From: UBA3206 sp964548855 | GTDB taxonomy: Bacteria > Bacillota_I > Bacilli_A > Acholeplasmatales > Anaeroplasmataceae | Direction of reading: 5' to 3' | DNA length: 39,583 nucleotides | Assembly (NCBI GenBank): GCA_964548855.1 | Contig: CAZJSR010000017.1 | Span: 1-39,583, forward strand | Part shown: positions 1 to 8,350 of the stretch, one piece after another | Layout: the number at the start of each line of letters is the position of its first letter | Position numbering within the stretch: the stretch's first letter is position 1 | Made by a program: the position numbers and the translations under genes | The notes under the pieces: model-generated | What the model saw: the letters and a program-made list of their open reading frames with translations, nothing else | Told to the model about the DNA's origin: nothing | Database searches by the model: none

Positions 1-2
1 TT

Positions 3-21
3 CCACCCGCATAGCAGGTGG
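3..21 (+). terminator. Hairpin at window edge, possible terminator or element end
   Basis: CCACC at 3-7 pairs with GGTGG at 17-21, extended inward by a GC/GC pair across one mismatch, and is followed on plus by TTTTATATT. It could terminate a plus-strand transcript from outside the window or be a subterminal hairpin of a mobile element. The left flank is missing, so neither can be decided. Confidence 0.3.
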
Positions 22-46
22 TTTTATATTGTTCTTCGAACGACAT

Positions 47-92
47 AATAAAAAAATAACTATTTTATTTAAATCAAAATAAAATAGTTATT
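47..92 (-). terminator. Rho-independent terminator after the ABC operon
   Basis: A perfect 16-bp inverted repeat (arms 55-70 and 77-92, 6-nt loop) begins six bases past the stop codon of the last ABC gene. On the minus strand it is followed by a U-rich run (complement of the A tract around 47-56). Confidence 0.85.
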
Positions 93-97
93 AGATT

Positions 98-1879
98 TTA
101 AGAAAATTGACTCATATATAAATTATAATAAGCACCTTTCTTTTTAAGTAATGTTTCATGATTACCTTGTTCAATAATATTGCCATTTTCCATATATAAT
201 ATCATATCTGCATCTCTTATCGTAGATAGTCTATGAGCTATAACAAAACTTGTTTTTCCTTCCATTAAGGAATTCATAGCTTTATTAATTAACATTTCTG
301 TACGTGTATCTACACTAGAAGTCGCCTCATCTAAGATTATAATAGGCGAATTTGATAAAAAAACTCTCGCGATAGTTAGAAGTTGTTTTTGTCCAACAGA
401 TAAAGAAGAAGACTCATTATCAAGTATTGTATCATATCCATTTACAGTAGTATTTATAAAATGATCTATTTGGGCTTTTTTTGCTGCTTCTTTTATTTCT
501 TCTATTGTTGCATCTTTTTTACCATATGCTATATTTTGAGAAATAGTACCACCAAATAACCAAGTATCTTGCAATACCATACCTATTTTTTTTCTTAAAT
601 TCTCTCTTGTTAGTGACGTAGTCGGCACATCATTTAATAAGATATTTCCATCATTTAGTTCGTAAAATCTCATAAGTAGATTGACAAGCGTAGTTTTTCC
701 AGCACCAGTCGAACCAACAATTGCGACTTTTTGTCCTTTTTTCACCTCAAAACTAATATTTTTCATTAAAATTTTATCTGGAAAATAGCCAAAACTAACA
801 TTGTCAAACTTTATAGAATTTATTTCTTCATTTAATAAATTTTCCTCTTTCCTATCAGGCACTTCTTCTACATCATCAAGAAACTCAAAAGTTCTTCTTA
901 CAGAGGCAAGTGCACTTTGAAGTGAATTTATCATATAAGATGTTTCAGTAAGTGGCTCAGCTGCTAAATTCATATATTGAAAGAATGCTTGTACAATACC
1001 TAATGACATTTTACCTTTTATTATAAATAAACATGCCAAAAACATAATTAAAGCTTGTGCTAATCTTGAGAAAAATCTAATAAGAGGATTAACACAATTT
1101 TGTAAAAAATCAGTTTTCCTTGTGGTTAATTTTAATTCATCAATAACTTGATTAATTTTATTTATACTGTATTCTTCTTGATTATAAGCTTTTATAACAT
1201 CTCTTCCTGTATAATATTCTTCTGTTAGACCTGTAAATGTTGCCAGACATTCTTGTCTTTTTATTGAATACTTCAATGTTTTTCTAGATATAATATTAGT
1301 TAATATTAAACTTAAAATAGCAACACCTAAAAAGATAAATGTCAAAATATAGCTATAATAAACCATAAATGAAAAAGAACCTATTAAAGTACCTATCGCA
1401 CATAATAATTTTAATAAACCTGTTTGTAAAGTCTCAGATACTTTATCTAAATCACTTGTTATTCTACTAAGAATCTCTCCTGGTTTATTATTGTCAAAAT
1501 AAGAAAGAGGCATTTTATTTAATTTATTACTGATATCTTTTCTAAATTTTAATATTAACTTTTCAGCAACACTCGCCATTAATAGGCCTTGTAAAAAGTA
1601 AAATACACCTGTAAAGAAATACATTAAACAAACAGCAAGCATTTGTCTACTTAGTGTATGCCCCATACTAAAATTGGCACTATTAACAACACATTCATTA
1701 ATTCTATTGAATAAATTATCAATTACAAAGGCGCTATAATAAGGACTGTAGACATTTAAGAAAACATAACTAATAATACATAAAGTAACTATAACCAATC
1801 TTAGTTTTTGTTCTTTTAAATTACCAACTAATCTAATAAACGTTTTAAATGAACCACTGTTTTTTTTATTCATTTTCAT
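98..1879 (-). CDS. ABC exporter half-transporter, consensus-site subunit
   Basis: Second subunit of a heterodimeric type IV ABC exporter. An N-terminal six-helix transmembrane domain (about residues 25-325) is followed by an ATPase domain with Walker A GSTGAGKTT (about 390), signature LSVGQ (about 493) and Walker B ILDEATSS with the catalytic Glu present (about 511). The pattern matches the TM288/BmrD-type partner, whose Walker B is intact. It overlaps the 3' end of the upstream subunit gene, so the two are translationally coupled; AAAGGAGG precedes the start. A second ATG two codons in (1873) is better spaced from that site and may be the real start. Substrate is unknown: the family exports drugs, lipids or peptides. 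Control is probably by the MarR protein at the head of the operon. Confidence 0.9.
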   Translation of the reverse strand: MKMNKKNSGSFKTFIRLVGNLKEQKLRLVIVTLCIISYVFLNVYSPYYSAFVIDNLFNRINECVVNSANFSMGHTLSRQMLAVCLMYFFTGVFYFLQGLLMASVAEKLILKFRKDISNKLNKMPLSYFDNNKPGEILSRITSDLDKVSETLQTGLLKLLCAIGTLIGSFSFMVYYSYILTFIFLGVAILSLILTNIISRKTLKYSIKRQECLATFTGLTEEYYTGRDVIKAYNQEEYSINKINQVIDELKLTTRKTDFLQNCVNPLIRFFSRLAQALIMFLACLFIIKGKMSLGIVQAFFQYMNLAAEPLTETSYMINSLQSALASVRRTFEFLDDVEEVPDRKEENLLNEEINSIKFDNVSFGYFPDKILMKNISFEVKKGQKVAIVGSTGAGKTTLVNLLMRFYELNDGNILLNDVPTTSLTRENLRKKIGMVLQDTWLFGGTISQNIAYGKKDATIEEIKEAAKKAQIDHFINTTVNGYDTILDNESSSLSVGQKQLLTIARVFLSNSPIIILDEATSSVDTRTEMLINKAMNSLMEGKTSFVIAHRLSTIRDADMILYMENGNIIEQGNHETLLKKKGAYYNLYMSQFS

Positions 1880-3599
1880 TTACCTCCTTTGTTTGAGAAT
1901 CATATATTTCTTTATAAATCATACAATTATTTAATAAATCATCATGTTTTCCCATTCCTACAATTTTTCCCTTATCAAGCACAATAATATTATCAGCATG
2001 AGTGATAGTACTAATCCTTTGAGCAATTATAATAACTGCTGAATTTAAAGTTACAGGCTTTAATGCCTTTCTTAATAAAGAATCAGTCTTAAAGTCTAAA
2101 GCTGAAAAACTATCATCAAAAATATATAGTTCTGGTTTTTTAACAAGAGCACGAGCTATTGATAATCTTTGTCTTTGTCCACCGGAATAATTAGTTCCTC
2201 CTTGAGCTACATATGATTCTAACTTTAAAGGTAAATCAGAAACAAAATCATATGCTTGTGCAATTTTTAATGCTTCCCATAATTCTTCATCAGTTGCGTT
2301 AGGATTACCAAATCTTAAATTATCGGCAATAGTACCTGAAAAAAGCCAAGCTTTTTGTAAAACATAAGATAAATGGTCTCTTAATTGTTTTTGCAGCATA
2401 TCATTTATGTTTATTCCGTTAATTAGTATTCTACCATTTGAAATTTCATTAAATCTCATAATTATAGACGCAATAGTTGATTTACCACTACCTGTTCCAC
2501 CTATAATCGCAGTAGTTTGTCCTCTTTTACAAGTAAAATTTAAATCACTTAAAATATCTTCTTTATCATCATATCTAAAATAAACATTTTCAAATACTAA
2601 TACATCATCAGTATTTTTTTCTTCTACTTTATTTTTAACATTATCAACAATAGAGGGTCTATAATTAATAATCTCACCAATTCTATTAGCACATTCTAAA
2701 GCTCTTGGTAATGTTAAAATTATCATTTGAGCCATCATTAAGAAAAACAAACACATTAATGCATATTCAATAATAGCTGTTATATCTCCTATTAAAAAAT
2801 ATCCTTTAGAAATTCTATAACCACTTAAATAATAAACAACTATAACAAACATATTTACTGCAAAAAAAGATATTCCATCTAAAAAAGTAAATTTCTTATT
2901 TACTTTTATAGATGTATCTGCATATTCCTTAAATTCTTGATTTAATTTAAATTCTTCACTTTTTTGATTATTAAAAGCTCTTACAACTCTTACTCCTGTA
3001 ATATTTTCTAGTAATACTTTACTCATCTTATCTAATTTAATTTGAAGTTTTTTAAATATAGGTAAAGATGACTTCATTATAATTAATCCAATAAAAGATA
3101 TTAAAATTAGCACAGAAAATAAAATTATACCTAATAAAATATCAATTCTAAACGCTAAAATTAATGAAACAATAAAAATAACAGGTACAGGAAGAAGCAT
3201 TTGAAAACAACTAGTTAATGCAAATTGAATATTAGAAATATCCGATACAGTTCTTGTTGTAACTGAAGATGTACCAAAATTTTTAAAATCTAAAACCGAT
3301 AAATATAATGATTTTTCATATATATCTTTTCGCATATCTGCACCAATTTTTGAAGTTAAATTAGCACATAGATATGTACTAATAATAGTAGCTACTATAG
3401 ATATTATAGAAATGACTACCATCTTAATAAATGTTATTTTCAACATGTAATTACTTGGCTCTACTAATGATGCAATATTTAATAATTTCGCAGTGTATGT
3501 AGGAATTAACAATGCTGCAATAACATCAACAAATGATAATAAAATAGTAATTAAAGTTAATTTCCAATTTTTCTTAATATAATAAAGTATAATTCTCAT
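1866..3599 (-). CDS. ABC exporter half-transporter, degenerate-site subunit
   Basis: First subunit of the heterodimeric exporter. The start is the ATG at 3599, which has AGGAGGA just upstream (3603-3609); the open frame extends 12 codons further without a ribosome site. Transmembrane domain about residues 15-310; ATPase domain with Walker A GGTGSGKST (about 363), signature YSGGQRQRL (about 470) and Walker B IFDDSFSALD (about 491). The catalytic Glu after Walker B is Asp, as in TM287/BmrC-type subunits. The heterodimer should therefore have one degenerate, slowly hydrolysing ATP site and one consensus site, the latter using this subunit's canonical signature. It lies between the MarR gene and its partner. 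Confidence 0.9.
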   Translation of the reverse strand: MRIILYYIKKNWKLTLITILLSFVDVIAALLIPTYTAKLLNIASLVEPSNYMLKITFIKMVVISIISIVATIISTYLCANLTSKIGADMRKDIYEKSLYLSVLDFKNFGTSSVTTRTVSDISNIQFALTSCFQMLLPVPVIFIVSLILAFRIDILLGIILFSVLILISFIGLIIMKSSLPIFKKLQIKLDKMSKVLLENITGVRVVRAFNNQKSEEFKLNQEFKEYADTSIKVNKKFTFLDGISFFAVNMFVIVVYYLSGYRISKGYFLIGDITAIIEYALMCLFFLMMAQMIILTLPRALECANRIGEIINYRPSIVDNVKNKVEEKNTDDVLVFENVYFRYDDKEDILSDLNFTCKRGQTTAIIGGTGSGKSTIASIIMRFNEISNGRILINGININDMLQKQLRDHLSYVLQKAWLFSGTIADNLRFGNPNATDEELWEALKIAQAYDFVSDLPLKLESYVAQGGTNYSGGQRQRLSIARALVKKPELYIFDDSFSALDFKTDSLLRKALKPVTLNSAVIIIAQRISTITHADNIIVLDKGKIVGMGKHDDLLNNCMIYKEIYDSQTKEVNENE

Positions 3600-3674
3600 A
3601 AATCCTCCTAATAAAATAAAAAGTGCACCTGGCATTTATATATAATAAATAGCGAGCGCACTCGACATCTTATC

Positions 3675-3699
3675 AACTTTTTCGTTGCGACGAAAAGTT
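3675..3699 (-). promoter_or_regulatory. Hairpin in the marR-ABC intergenic leader
   Basis: An inverted repeat of about 10 bp with one bulged base closes a GC-containing loop (AACTTTT arms). It lies between the MarR stop codon and the first ABC gene. No U tract follows on the minus strand, so it is not a normal terminator. It could stabilise the downstream mRNA or mark a processing site. Confidence 0.45.
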
Positions 3700-3709
3700 C
3701 TCCAATGAC

Positions 3710-4156
3710 CTATTTAATTTTTTCTCTAAGAATATTTAAATACTCTTTCGTCGTTTCTATCATCAAACGACTATTTTCTTCAGACATTAAATCAAGAGAT
3801 AAACATTCTCGTTTTATAAGTGATAAAACCTTATCTTCAACTATTTCACTTCCATATTCAGTAAGTTTTATTAATTTATTTTTTTTATTACTTTCAGTAG
3901 TCTCTAAATAAATTATATTCTTTTTTTCTAAATCTTTTAAAGCTGAATTAACTGTTTGTGAAGGAATAAACCAATTAGAACATAATTCCTTTTGAGTATA
4001 TGATTTATTTTCTATAGCTAATGAATAAAGAATCCAAAATGAAGTGTCTGAAAGACCTATGCTTCTAGCATAATTGTGATACATTATATCAAACTCTTTA
4101 TAGATTTGATTAAACGCCATTAATTTATTTTTTCCATTACACATGAAAATTATCAT
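3710..4156 (-). CDS. MarR-family repressor of the ABC operon
   Basis: A 148-residue winged-helix protein of normal MarR length. The helix-turn-helix region reads roughly SYTQKELCSNWFIPSQTVNSA and is followed by a charged wing (TESNKKNKLIKLTEYG). I place the start at the ATG at 4156, preceded by AAGGG; a GTG one codon upstream is the alternative. It is the first gene of an operon with the two ABC subunits, a common layout in which MarR represses its own exporter until a ligand binds. The promoter carries a perfect 20-bp palindrome (separate entry), the likely binding site. Ligand unknown. Confidence 0.85.
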   Translation of the reverse strand: MIIFMCNGKNKLMAFNQIYKEFDIMYHNYARSIGLSDTSFWILYSLAIENKSYTQKELCSNWFIPSQTVNSALKDLEKKNIIYLETTESNKKNKLIKLTEYGSEIVEDKVLSLIKRECLSLDLMSEENSRLMIETTKEYLNILREKIK

Positions 4157-4175
4157 CACCCTTCAAACATATACC

Positions 4176-4204
4176 ATTTTAATCCGAATTCGGATTAATG
4201 TCAA
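4176..4204 (-). promoter_or_regulatory. marR-ABC promoter with MarR operator in the spacer
   Basis: On minus: TTGACA (4199-4204), 17-bp spacer, TAAAAT (4176-4181). The palindrome TTAATCCGAATTCGGATTAA (4179-4198) is perfect over 20 bp and fills the spacer, running into the -10. A dimer bound here would block RNA polymerase directly. Promoter and palindrome are read from sequence; binding by the adjacent MarR protein is inferred. Confidence 0.8.
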
Positions 4205-4222
4205 TACAATAATAAAAAAACT

Positions 4223-5137
4223 CTATAACATCAAATTTACTTTAATTTTATAATTGAAGAAAATACAATATTTTTTATCTTTTATTGGACCTTCTGTTGA
4301 TACAACTCTATCTCTTACCAATTTATATAAAATTTCTTTAACTGTCGATAAGCTTAAACCAACAGCTAATGCAATATCTTTTGCCTTAACTTTATCAGTA
4401 ATAGACAAAAAAGTAATAATTTTCTTTTCATTTAATGAATAAATAGTGTCATTAATATTATGTTTAGTGTTTAATTTAGTGACAATTTTATTGACACTAA
4501 AAATCGCTAACTTTGTTCTATCAGGATTATATGTCTCTACAATATTAGGTTTATCAAATCCAAACTCCTTACAAGCACTTACTATTAAAGGAAAACCACT
4601 TCCAGCTCTTTCTCCAACACCAACCAAATTGAACATTTTCAAAATAGTTTTATTTCTAGCGCTGGACTCACCCATCCTTTCCTCACTCATTCTTAAATAT
4701 CCGAAATTAGAAAATTCAATCTTTTCCTTATATTTTTTTATAACAATACCCTGAGGTTGGTAAAAATCAGAATTAGAAATTGCATTACATAAAACTTCTC
4801 GTACTGCCTTATGCATTTTCATCTCATCGATTCTAGTAATATCTTTAATCATAAATGGCGTTTTTAAATCAGAAGTTAACTTTTTTGAAGACTAACAATA
4901 AAAATCATATAAATTACCACTCCAGTCACCGGTATCTGAAGTTAATCGATTTTTCCATCTATAATCTGACTCATCAGAATATTGTTCCTGATAATCATCA
5001 AAATATTCAAGAAATTCATAAACAATTTTATAAGCATATCCAAATTTTAATAAACCTTCTCTTGTAGGATGATAGAATCCATCCTTACCTACCCTAATTG
5101 ATCCTAAATATTCTAAAAATTTGTCCGCACCACTCAA
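4223..5137 (-). pseudogene. Broken AlbA_2/HATPase_c_4-type transcriptional regulator
   Basis: Two collinear pieces belong to one protein. The upstream piece (4892-5137) has the family's middle region (IRVGKDGFYHPTREGLLKFG then DTGDWSGNLYDFYC). The downstream piece (4223-4852) has the GHKL-like ATP-binding part (KAVREVLCNAISNSDF, then GERAGSGFPLIV) and a C-terminal winged helix. They are in the same frame, separated by one TAG at 4892-4894; the 13 codons after it continue the family alignment. The N-terminal AlbA_2 DNA-binding domain is absent: only a TTG is available at 5135-5137. So there are two lesions, N-terminal loss and a nonsense codon. A reinitiated C-terminal fragment from the ATG at 4852 is possible but has no clear ribosome site. 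Confidence 0.75.
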
Positions 5138-5392
5138 TCAAAATTGTGGTTTGTTTTTTTAACTTTAATCACTTCAAAATCATTCTTATTAATAACTTCT
5201 TCAACTCTACCATGACAAATTCTATACGCATAAATAATTGCTTTATCATCATCTATAACTTTAACAATATGTCCTTTTTCACCTTTTTTTAAATAATTTT
5301 GTGTCATTTATTATTATGACTTCATCAAATAATTGCATATCATTACCACATATAATACAATTCCAATCATGAGTTATTAAATTATTTCCCAA
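5134..5392 (-). pseudogene. Frameshifted small zinc-ribbon-like protein
   Basis: Two overlapping short frames read as one protein if one base is removed from the run of seven A (minus strand, 5284-5290). The first (TTG 5390-5392 to TGA 5279-5281) reads HDWNCIICGNDMQLFDEV and has a Cys-x2-Cys pair. The second (5134-5307, 57 codons from ATG) reads KKGEKGHIVKVIDDDKAIIY then YRICHGRVEE, a beta-rich, KOW-like sequence with a Cys-His pair. Joined, they give about 85 residues. The ATG of the second frame has no Shine-Dalgarno sequence. It could be a decayed gene, a slippage-expressed gene or an assembly error. Function not recognised. Confidence 0.5.
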
Positions 5393-6714
5393 TAACCATA
5401 ATTTTTATTGCCGATTCTAGTTATTTTTCCATTTTGTTTTAATTTGTCAATTGATCTTTGAACTGTTCTTACAGTTTTGTTAATTTTCAGAGCTATTTCT
5501 TCTCTTGTTTGCTCAGGATTCTTTTTCAATTCTTCAAATACTGCTATATCAGTTTTTGTTAACTTTATAGTGACATCGGAAGTGACACCTGTAGTGACAT
5601 TTTGTCTATAAAAAGAAAATCTAAATCCATATTCATTATTATAATATGTATAATTACTGTTATTCTTTTTGCATAGTTCTAAAACTCTTCTTATTCCACT
5701 TCCTTGAATTTCAACATTTTTTGAACGATATAATACATCTAGTATTTTCTTATTTCTTGGCATTGATTGAATTCTACGGTCAGCAAAATCTTCAGGTTTG
5801 TAATTTAATGGAAATTCACCAGGATTATATATATCAATAATTGTTGGTGTTATAGCAATTTCATGTTCAGTAACTGTTCTATAATTTGCATGAGCAAATG
5901 CATTAACAACAATTTCTCTAATTGCCTCTAATGGTACTTCAGGAACTTCGATTCTTGAAGTGCTATTTTTTTCAAACTCTACTTTCCAATTCATGTGTTC
6001 ACTAATATACGTTGTAGCTATATCTATTAAATTAAAGATATTGCCACGAATTCTATTTATATCAATAAAGTTTATTCTTTCATCTGTTGCGTAAACTGCC
6101 AACTTTAAAACTGTTGGTTCATTATTTGAAAATAAGAAATATCCTGCATTTGTTAACTTATTATCTTGCATTAATCCAAGCATTATTAACAAATCTTCTT
6201 CATTATAATTATCTAAAGGTGTTAATCTCCCACAATTAACAGCTTTATTATAAAACTTTTTCAAGGCTTCTTTATCTACATATTCAATTCCAAATGTTGT
6301 TAAATTATTTTCCCATATAGAAGTATAATCGGTATTTAGCATCATATGCTTTAATTCATCTGGTGTCATTTCTTCTACTCTGTCATGCACTCTTTTATAA
6401 TATCTTCCAAATGAAAAATAAGGACGTTCAGAACCACTAAATTCTACTTTAATAATATGTTTGCTATTTATAATTTCTTCTTTAATTGATGGATATACCA
6501 TTGGCTTTATAGTTTTTTTGAAAAAGGTTGCAACATCATCTAACGTACTAGCACTTACCTCTTGACCACAAACATCACCATTAGGTTTGACACCAAAATA
6601 TAAAGTTCCTTTACCCACTTTATTTAAAATACTAACAACATCATCCATAGCATCTCTTAATTCACCTGTTGTTTTCTTAAATTCTAAACTTTCATTTTCT
6701 TTTCCAAAATTCAT
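5377..6714 (-). CDS. AlbA_2-domain ATP-binding transcriptional regulator
   Basis: Residues about 1-120 form the AlbA_2 (formerly AAA_4) putative DNA-binding domain (ENESLEFKKTTGELRDAMDD, then GTLYFGVKPNGDVCGQEV). A HATPase_c_4 region follows (EAIREIVVNAFAHANYR; GSGIRRVLELC), and a winged helix closes the protein (TREEIALKINKTVRTVQRSI). The start is ATG 6714, with AGAGGAAG upstream, rather than an in-frame codon 7 residues earlier. Between the ATPase part and the winged helix is a 12-bp DNA repeat encoding VTTGVTSDVT. The promoter carries a related repeat overlapping its -35, which suggests autoregulation. It is an intact relative of the broken gene downstream. Targets unknown; such genes are scattered in gut Bacillota and Bacteroidota. 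Confidence 0.8.
   Translation of the reverse strand: MNFGKENESLEFKKTTGELRDAMDDVVSILNKVGKGTLYFGVKPNGDVCGQEVSASTLDDVATFFKKTIKPMVYPSIKEEIINSKHIIKVEFSGSERPYFSFGRYYKRVHDRVEEMTPDELKHMMLNTDYTSIWENNLTTFGIEYVDKEALKKFYNKAVNCGRLTPLDNYNEEDLLIMLGLMQDNKLTNAGYFLFSNNEPTVLKLAVYATDERINFIDINRIRGNIFNLIDIATTYISEHMNWKVEFEKNSTSRIEVPEVPLEAIREIVVNAFAHANYRTVTEHEIAITPTIIDIYNPGEFPLNYKPEDFADRRIQSMPRNKKILDVLYRSKNVEIQGSGIRRVLELCKKNNSNYTYYNNEYGFRFSFYRQNVTTGVTSDVTIKLTKTDIAVFEELKKNPEQTREEIALKINKTVRTVQRSIDKLKQNGKITRIGNKNYGYWEII
5569..5604 (-). repeat. Three 12-bp units inside the regulator gene
   Basis: On plus the units are AGTGACATCGGA, AGTGACACCTGT and AGTGACATTTTG, exactly 12 bp apart. They encode the Val-Thr-rich linker before the winged helix. 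The conserved core AGTGACA equals the core of the promoter repeats at 6761-6796, in the opposite orientation relative to the gene. Confidence 0.85.
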
Positions 6715-6741
6715 TATTTCTTCCTCTTGAAACACACTATT

Positions 6742-6769
6742 ATTCTATCACACTTTTAGAAAATGTCAC
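6742..6769 (-). promoter_or_regulatory. Promoter of the AlbA-type regulator
   Basis: On minus: GTGACA (6764-6769), 16-bp spacer, TAGAAT (6742-6747). The -35 hexamer is formed by the repeat unit nearest the gene, so a protein bound to the repeats would occlude it. Confidence 0.55.
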
Positions 6770-6796
6770 TTCAAATGTCACTTCAAATGTCACTTT
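6761..6796. repeat. Three tandem 12-bp repeats, likely operator
   Basis: AAATGTCACTTC occurs twice, followed by AAATGTCACTTT, with an exact 12-bp period (about one helical turn). They lie directly upstream of and within the -35 of the AlbA-type regulator gene. Regular one-turn spacing places all cores on one face of the helix, as expected for cooperative binding. Confidence 0.85.
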
Positions 6797-6832
6797 GTAT
6801 ATCGATGTATATTTTTAATTATTTTACATTAT

Positions 6833-6874
6833 AAAAAAAAATGACCAAACTACAAAACTAAATAATTTGATCAT
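6833..6874 (-). terminator. Terminator after the RlmCD-type gene
   Basis: Arms 6841-6849 and 6866-6874 pair (one G-U) and are followed on minus by eight U (6833-6840). It separates the methyltransferase from the regulator promoter. Confidence 0.7.
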
Positions 6875-6899
6875 TGATAATATTAAATTTTTACTAGAG

Positions 6900-8270
6900 T
6901 TATTTTTGTGACTCACTCTTCAGTGAAAGAAGGCAGACACACTCAACATGCGAAGTAAAAGGGAACATATCTACAGGTTGAATTAAATTAACATTATATT
7001 TTCTTGTAAGTAAATTCAAATCTTTTGCTAAAGAAGCTGGATTACATGAAACATAAATAACTCTCTTAACATCAGTACTTAATATAGTCTCACATAAATC
7101 ACTACCAAGCCCAGTTCTAGGAGGATCAACTACTATAACATCAAATAAAGTTCCATCAGAAATCATCTTAGGTAATAATTCCACCACATCTCCTTGATAA
7201 AATTTCGCATTTTTTACCTTATTTAATTTCGCATTATTTGTAGCGTTAACTACAGCTTCCTTATTATATTCAATTCCTATCACTTCTTTAGCCAACTTAG
7301 ATAAATAAATACCTATAGTACCAACACCACAATATGCATCAAGCACAACTTCTTTCATTGATAACTTTGCATATTTTTTAATTACATTATATAAAGTTTC
7401 AGTTTGTACTGGATTTAATTGAAAGAACGCATTTGGAAGTAATTCAAACTTATAATTACCAATAGTTTCAATTATAGTCTTTTTACCTTCAAGTAATTTT
7501 AGTTCAGGACCAAATATAATTCCTTCTTTTATAGAGTCATTAATTGACTCATATACAGATACTACATTATCAATATTAATAACCTTTTTAGCTAATTCAA
7601 ATATCTTAGGAGTCTTTGAATGCGTAATAAAAGTAACTTGAGCTTCATTATTATAGTGTGAAACCCTACACACAATAAACTTAATTTCCCCTCTTCTATA
7701 TCTTTCAACATAAGGAGTTACATTAAGTTCATCAATATATTCTAATATCTTTCTATTAATTTTATTAATAATTTCATTTTGTACTAAACAATCATTAATA
7801 TATACTAATTCCTTAGTTTCAGAATTATATAATCCTACAGTTGCTTTCCCATTAAATTCTCTTACAGGAAGACTTGATTTAAATCTATATCCATATGGAT
7901 TTTCCATTGTAATCGTCGGTTTAATTTCAAAAGATCTTGTATTAATGTCAGTATATCTTTGAAGTGCTTCAATAACCGCATTTCTCTTTTCAACACCCAT
8001 TGCCTTATATTCAATATGAGCAGTTTGACATCCACCACAGCGCTCACAATATTCACATTTAGGAATAACTCTATCTTTACTAACTCTTAATACATCTATT
8101 AATTTCGCAACTGCCATCTTTTGACTTACTGATGTAATTTCAACCTTACATAATTCGCCAGGAAGTGCACCAGAGACAAATACTGCAAGTTTTTTATAAA
8201 ACGCGATTCCCTCACCATTTATACCTAATCTTTTAATTTCTAATGTTAATTCTTGCCCTACTTCTATCAT
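6900..8270 (-). CDS. rlmCD: 23S rRNA (uracil-5-)-methyltransferase, RlmCD/RlmD type
   Basis: SAM-dependent RNA m5U methyltransferase of the TrmA/RumA family, 456 residues, full length. N-terminal TRAM RNA-binding domain (about 1-55); iron-sulfur cysteines CEYCERCGGC (about 72-81) with the fourth cysteine in the family expected nearby; SAM-binding DAYCGVGTIGI (about 310); VVDPPRTGLG (about 378); catalytic cysteine in YVSCNPASLAKDL (about 408). In Bacillus, RlmCD methylates both U747 and U1939 of 23S rRNA. With one copy visible I cannot tell whether this enzyme does one or both sites. AAGGATGG precedes the ATG. Monocistronic, closed by its own terminator. Confidence 0.9.
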   Translation of the reverse strand: MIEVGQELTLEIKRLGINGEGIAFYKKLAVFVSGALPGELCKVEITSVSQKMAVAKLIDVLRVSKDRVIPKCEYCERCGGCQTAHIEYKAMGVEKRNAVIEALQRYTDINTRSFEIKPTITMENPYGYRFKSSLPVREFNGKATVGLYNSETKELVYINDCLVQNEIINKINRKILEYIDELNVTPYVERYRRGEIKFIVCRVSHYNNEAQVTFITHSKTPKIFELAKKVINIDNVVSVYESINDSIKEGIIFGPELKLLEGKKTIIETIGNYKFELLPNAFFQLNPVQTETLYNVIKKYAKLSMKEVVLDAYCGVGTIGIYLSKLAKEVIGIEYNKEAVVNATNNAKLNKVKNAKFYQGDVVELLPKMISDGTLFDVIVVDPPRTGLGSDLCETILSTDVKRVIYVSCNPASLAKDLNLLTRKYNVNLIQPVDMFPFTSHVECVCLLSLKSESQK

Positions 8271-8308
8271 AATAAAACCATCCTTATAAAGATTATATCA
8301 TTTATCAT

Positions 8309-8338
8309 AAAAAATGACTATGAATTACATAGTCATTT
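8309..8338 (-). terminator. Terminator of the small membrane protein gene
   Basis: Perfect 11-bp inverted repeat (8312-8322 and 8328-8338, loop AATTA) with a U run on minus (8309-8314). Confidence 0.85.
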
Positions 8339-8350
8339 CTAAATTTTTAA

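Noticed and set aside
4892..4894. TAG recoded as a sense codon
   Set aside because: TAG ends several sound genes here (acpP, xylB, the radical SAM gene), so genome-wide recoding is not supported.
6761..6796. CRISPR-like repeat array
   Set aside because: Units are 12 bp, directly adjacent and without spacers; they sit on a promoter and fit an operator.
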